Source: Inquilinus ginsengisoli_A | GTDB taxonomy: Bacteria; Pseudomonadota; Alphaproteobacteria; DSM-16000; Inquilinaceae | Assembly (NCBI RefSeq): GCF_031453975.1 | Contig: NZ_JAVDPW010000001.1 | Span: forward strand, 434,001 to 498,000 | Length of the DNA: 64,000 nucleotides | Direction: 5' to 3' | In this document: positions 60,529 to 64,000 of the stretch, one piece after another | How the letters are laid out: each line of letters opens with the position of its first letter | Position numbering within the stretch: position 1 is the first letter of the stretch | Position numbers and translations under genes: made by a program | Notes under the pieces: model-generated | What the model was told of the DNA's origin: nothing | The model's input: only the letters and a program-made list of their open reading frames with translations | Databases searched by the model: none

Positions 60529-62102
60529 GCGCCGCCACCACGCCGATCGACGAGCTGTCGCCGGGCCGTAAGATCTTCGCCTTCGGCGTGATGTGCATCG
60601 GCTTCTTCATCGCCCTGCTCGACATCCAGATCGTCTCGGCCTCGCTGCGCGACATCGGCGGCGGCCTGTCCGCCGGTTCGGACGAGACCGCCTGGGTCCA
60701 GACCAGCTACCTCATAGCCGAGATCATCGTCATCCCGCTGTCGGGCTGGCTGTCGCGGGTGATGTCGACGCGCTGGCTGTTCAGCGTCTCGGCCGCCGGC
60801 TTCACCGTCACCAGCCTGATGTGCGGCTGGGCCTGGGACATCAACAGCATGATCGCGTTCCGGGCGCTGCAGGGCTTCCTCGGCGGCTCGATGATCCCGA
60901 CCGTGTTCACCGCGGCCTTCGCCTTCTTCAAGGGCCCCAAGGTGGTGGTGGCCGCCGCCACCATCGGCGCGCTGTCGTCGCTGGCGCCCACGCTGGGGCC
61001 GACCATCGGCGGCTGGATCACCGACAACTACTCCTGGCACTGGCTGTTCTTCGTCAACCTGGTGCCCGGCATCTTCATCACCGTGGCGGTGCCGCTGCTG
61101 GTGCGGATCGACAAGCCCGACCTGTCGCTGCTGCGCGGCGCCGACTATCCCGGCATGGTGCTGATGGCGCTGTTCCTCGGCTGCCTCGAATACACGCTGG
61201 AGGAGGGGCCGCGCTGGGACTGGTTCGGCGACGACACCATCCGCGCCACCGCCTGGATCGCAGGCATCAGCGGGATCCTCTTCATCTGGCGCAGCCTGAC
61301 CTTCGAACGGCCGGTGGTCGACCTGCGGGCATTGAAGAGCCGCAACTTCGCGCTGGGCTGCTTCTTCTCCTTCGTCACCGGCATCGGCCTGTTCTCGACC
61401 ATCTACCTGACGCCCTTGTTCCTCGGCCGGGTCCGCGGCTTCAGCGCGCTCGAGATCGGCCTGGCCGTGTTCTCGACCGGCGTGTTCCAGGTGATGGCGA
61501 TCCCGGTCTACACTTGGTGCGCCCGCCGCATCGACCTGCGCTGGCTGCTGATGTTCGGCCTGGCCTGCTTCACCGTGTCGATGTGGAACTTCACCCCGAT
61601 CACCCATGACTGGGGCTGGCGCGAGCTGCTGCTGCCCCAGGCTCTGCGCGGCTTCTCCCAGCAATTCGCGGTGGCGCCGACGGTGACGCTGACCCTGGGC
61701 GGGCTGGCGCCGGACCGGCTGAAGCTGGCCTCCGGCCTGTTCAACCTGATGCGCAATTTGGGCGGCGCCATCGGCATCGCCGGCTGCGCCACCATCCTGA
61801 ACGACCGCACCAACCTGCACTTCCTGCGCCTGGCCGAAAACCTGACCCCGGCCAACCCGGCGATGACCCAACTGCTGCAGCAGGTCACCGTGGCCCAGAC
61901 CGCGGCGCTGGGTGGCGACGCCCAGCGCGGCCACCAGGCGGCGCTGCAGCTGCTGTGGTCGCTGACCATGCGCGAAGCCCAGACCCTGACCTATTCCGAC
62001 GCCTTCATGGTGCTGTTCGCCTGCCTGGCGATCGCCACCGTCACCGTGCCCCTGATGCGCAAGGTTGCGCCCCCCAAAGGACCCTCGGCCGATGCGCATT
62101 GA
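60525..62102 (+). CDS. MFS drug efflux transporter, DHA2 (EmrB) family
   Basis: 525 residues, about 14 membrane segments. LDIQIVSASLRDIGG in TM1, ETAWVQTSYLIAEIIVIPLS, motif C-like GPTIGGWITDNYSWHWLFFV, consistent with DHA2. Exports hydrophobic compounds with the EmrA-like partner in proton antiport. The 3' end overlaps the MATE gene by 11 bases. Confidence 0.93.
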   Translation: MSAATTPIDELSPGRKIFAFGVMCIGFFIALLDIQIVSASLRDIGGGLSAGSDETAWVQTSYLIAEIIVIPLSGWLSRVMSTRWLFSVSAAGFTVTSLMCGWAWDINSMIAFRALQGFLGGSMIPTVFTAAFAFFKGPKVVVAAATIGALSSLAPTLGPTIGGWITDNYSWHWLFFVNLVPGIFITVAVPLLVRIDKPDLSLLRGADYPGMVLMALFLGCLEYTLEEGPRWDWFGDDTIRATAWIAGISGILFIWRSLTFERPVVDLRALKSRNFALGCFFSFVTGIGLFSTIYLTPLFLGRVRGFSALEIGLAVFSTGVFQVMAIPVYTWCARRIDLRWLLMFGLACFTVSMWNFTPITHDWGWRELLLPQALRGFSQQFAVAPTVTLTLGGLAPDRLKLASGLFNLMRNLGGAIGIAGCATILNDRTNLHFLRLAENLTPANPAMTQLLQQVTVAQTAALGGDAQRGHQAALQLLWSLTMREAQTLTYSDAFMVLFACLAIATVTVPLMRKVAPPKGPSADAH

Positions 62103-63537
62103 TGCTTCCGTGACGGTCGACGCCGCCAGCGGCGCCGCGACAGCGGTCGCGGCGCCGGCTGGGCCCCCGCCCCCGGTCGTCCACAGCGCCCGCACGCTGA
62201 TGCTGCTGCAGGGGCGGATCGTGCCGACCATCCTGCGGCTGGCCTGGCCGAACGTGCTGGTGATGCTGGCCCAGGCCTCGACCGGGCTGATCGAGACCTG
62301 GTGGGTGTCGCATCTCGGCACCGACGCCCTGGCCGGCATGGCCCTGGTGTTCCCCCCGGTCATGCTGATGCAGATGCTGTCGGCCGGCTCCATCGGCGGC
62401 GGCATCGCCTCGCTGATCGCCCGGGCGATCGGCGGCGGCCGCCGCGACGAGGCCGACGCGCTGGTGCTGCACGCGGTGGTGATCAACATCGTGCTCGGCC
62501 TGGTGTTCGCGACGGTGATGCTGGTGTTCGGCCGGCCGATCTATCGCCTGCTCGGCGGCGGCGGGGGCGAGCTCGAGGCCGCGCTGCTCTACTCCAACGT
62601 CGTCTTCGCCGGCTGCGTCCTGCTGTGGCTGATGAACGGGCTGGCCAGCGTGATCCGCGGCACCGGCAACATGCTGGTGCCGGCCCTGGTGACCTGCGGC
62701 GGCGTCGTGTTCCTGGTGCCGCTGTCGCCGCTGCTGATCTTCGGCATCGGGCCGTTCCCCGCCCTGGGCATCGCCGGCGGCGGCGTCGCAGTGGTGATCT
62801 ACTACCTCGCCGGCACCGCGGTGCTGGGCTGGTACATCCTGTCGGGGCGGAACCTGGCGCGGCTGCGCCGGTCGCGCCTGCGCTGGCCGCTGTTCCGCGG
62901 CATCCTGGGGATCGGCACGGTCGGCGCCATCACCTCGGTGCAGACCAACATCGCCATCGTCTTCGCCACCTCGCTGGTGGCGGCGACCGCGGGGGTCGAC
63001 GCCGTCGCCGGCTTCGGCACCGGGGCGCGGCTGGAGTACCTGCTGATCCCGCTGGTCTTCGGCCTCGGCGCGCCGGTGCTGGCGCTGGTCGGCACCAATA
63101 TCGGCGCTGGCCAGCGCGACCGGGCGCTGCGCATCGCCCTGACCGGCGCGGCCATGGCCTTCGCGGTGACCGAGGCCATCGGACTTGCCGCCGCGATCTG
63201 GCCGCAGGCCTGGCTGTCGCTGTTCAGCACCGACGCCCGGATGCTGGAGACCGGCAGCGCCTATCTCCGCATCGTCGGCCCGGCCTATGGCTTCTTCGGC
63301 ATGGGCCTGTCGCTCTACTTCGCCTCGCAGGGCGCGGGCCGGCTGTTCTGGCCGCTGCTGGGCGGCTGCCTGCGCATCGCCATCGTGCTGGTCGGCGGCT
63401 GGCTGGCGCTGCGCCTGACCGGGTCGCTGGACGGGCTGTTCGCGGCGCTGTCGCTCGGCCTGGTCGCCTATGGCGTGCTGCTGCTGGCGGCGATCGGCTC
63501 CGGCGCCTGGTTCCGCGGACGGGGAGGCCAGCCATGA
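62092..63537 (+). CDS. MATE-family efflux transporter
   Basis: 481 residues from the ATG at 62092. Two MatE halves of six helices: PTILRLAWPNVLVMLAQAST, LETWWVSH-like segment IETWWVSHLGTDALAGMAL, and the second half starting FRGILGIGTVGAITSVQTNI with PLVFGLGAPVLALVGTNIGA. Drug or metabolite antiporter using Na+ or H+. Unusual as a second pump in an EmrAB operon. Confidence 0.92.
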   Translation: MRIDASVTVDAASGAATAVAAPAGPPPPVVHSARTLMLLQGRIVPTILRLAWPNVLVMLAQASTGLIETWWVSHLGTDALAGMALVFPPVMLMQMLSAGSIGGGIASLIARAIGGGRRDEADALVLHAVVINIVLGLVFATVMLVFGRPIYRLLGGGGGELEAALLYSNVVFAGCVLLWLMNGLASVIRGTGNMLVPALVTCGGVVFLVPLSPLLIFGIGPFPALGIAGGGVAVVIYYLAGTAVLGWYILSGRNLARLRRSRLRWPLFRGILGIGTVGAITSVQTNIAIVFATSLVAATAGVDAVAGFGTGARLEYLLIPLVFGLGAPVLALVGTNIGAGQRDRALRIALTGAAMAFAVTEAIGLAAAIWPQAWLSLFSTDARMLETGSAYLRIVGPAYGFFGMGLSLYFASQGAGRLFWPLLGGCLRIAIVLVGGWLALRLTGSLDGLFAALSLGLVAYGVLLLAAIGSGAWFRGRGGQP

Positions 63538-64000
63538 GCCGCCCGACCGCCGTCATCGCCGGTGTCGGGGCCGAACTCGGCCTCGGCGCCGCGCTGTGCC
63601 GCCGCTTCGCCGCCGAGGGCTACCACGTGCTGGTCGCCGGCCGGTCGCCGGAACGGATCGAGCGGGTGGCCGAGGCGATCCGGCTGACCGGTGGCAGCGC
63701 CGAGGTCGCGCTGGTCGAGCTGACCCGCGAGGATCTGGTGGTCCGCCTGTTCGACCGCGCCATGGCGCCGGGCGAGGGGCGCGACCCGGCCGATTTGGTG
63801 GTGTTCAACGCCGGCAACAACCAGCGCATCGACTTCCGCGAGATCTCGGCCGACCAGTTCGAGCAGTTCTGGCGGGTGGCCTGCTTCGCCGGCTTCCTGG
63901 TCGGGCGCGAGGCGGCGCGGCGGATGGTGCCGCTCGGCCGCGGCACGGTTCTGTTCACCGGCGGCTCGGCCAGCCTGCGCGGCAAGCCGGGCTATGCCCA
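63534..64000 (+). CDS. SDR-family oxidoreductase, 3' end beyond the window
   Basis: ATG at 63534 overlaps the MATE stop. About 155 residues are visible: cofactor motif AGVGAELGLGAALCRRFA (a variant Gly-rich loop, G-x-x-x-x-L-G-x-G), NAGNN, and a Ser region GTVLFTGGSASLRG; the catalytic Tyr-x-x-x-Lys would fall just after the window edge (GKPGYA). Fifth gene of the efflux operon. Substrate unknown. Confidence 0.8.
   Translation, partial: MSRPTAVIAGVGAELGLGAALCRRFAAEGYHVLVAGRSPERIERVAEAIRLTGGSAEVALVELTREDLVVRLFDRAMAPGEGRDPADLVVFNAGNNQRIDFREISADQFEQFWRVACFAGFLVGREAARRMVPLGRGTVLFTGGSASLRGKPGYA

Noticed and set aside
60171..62489. 772-codon minus-strand frame over the efflux genes
   Set aside because: Shadow of EmrA-, EmrB- and MATE-like genes; composition H/D/Q/R-rich with no family.

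Overview
The window is one GC-rich (high G/C at third codon positions), gene-dense stretch of chromosome from an alphaproteobacterium, probably Rhodospirillales. This rests on base composition, the tamA-tamB pair, typA, rlmJ, cinA and map, and the many ABC importers, and it is an inference; the genus cannot be fixed from the sequence alone. There is no transposase, integrase, rRNA or CRISPR array. There is one tRNA (Leu-UAA). The first gene (OxyR-like, 5' truncated) and the last (SDR, 3' truncated) run off the window.

Region by region. 1-9.8 kb: tail of an OxyR-type regulator, the tamB/tamA outer-membrane assembly pair, typA/bipA and a lipoprotein. 9.9-13.8 kb (minus): a sugar-porter MFS protein, rlmJ coupled to a TPR-methyltransferase, and a CHAP-domain lipoprotein. 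13.8-14.2 kb: a lower-GC gap with the broken end of a LysM gene. 14.2-18.5 kb (plus): a small operon of sulfatase/phosphonate-monoester-hydrolase-like enzyme, HAD phosphatase, COG3618 lactonase-type amidohydrolase and aldo/keto reductase, which looks like sugar (fucose-type) catabolism. 18.5-22.7 kb: flavin monooxygenase of the acyl-CoA dehydrogenase fold, radC, map, cinA-type protein, tRNA-Leu. 22.9-25 kb: a MocR regulator and a divergent exported protein, separated by a striking inverted repeat.

25.1-38.6 kb (minus): twelve co-directional genes, many with 4-base overlaps, that could be one transcription unit. It holds a dipeptide-type importer (with a fused permease-ATPase), a creatininase-family amidohydrolase, a spermidine/putrescine-type importer, an RraA-like protein, a gamma-glutamyltransferase and a 2-hydroxyacid dehydrogenase. 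It is divergent from a GntR/FCD regulator (38.9 kb), which is followed by a GlcD-type FAD dehydrogenase; the same 10-base motif lies on both sides of the regulator. 41.3-44.8 kb: small membrane protein, stand-alone class III cyclase, and an OmpR-type two-component system. 44.9-46.3 kb: an NtaA/DszA-type flavin monooxygenase.

46.4-57.4 kb is the most interesting part. A LacI regulator faces an operon for an oligosaccharide/dipeptide-type ABC importer, an IolB/KduI-like uronate isomerase, a KduD-like SDR and a GH39 glycosidase that matches animal alpha-L-iduronidase along its whole length. Two LacI-type palindromes (one perfect, inside the promoter) sit in the divergent gap. I read this as an import-first system that cleaves iduronate-type uronosides in the cytoplasm and then isomerises and reduces the released sugar acid. 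This is an inference.

57.4-64 kb: palindromic repeats, an orphan dihaem cytochrome c, and an overlapping efflux operon (HxlR regulator, EmrA-like, EmrB-like, MATE, SDR).
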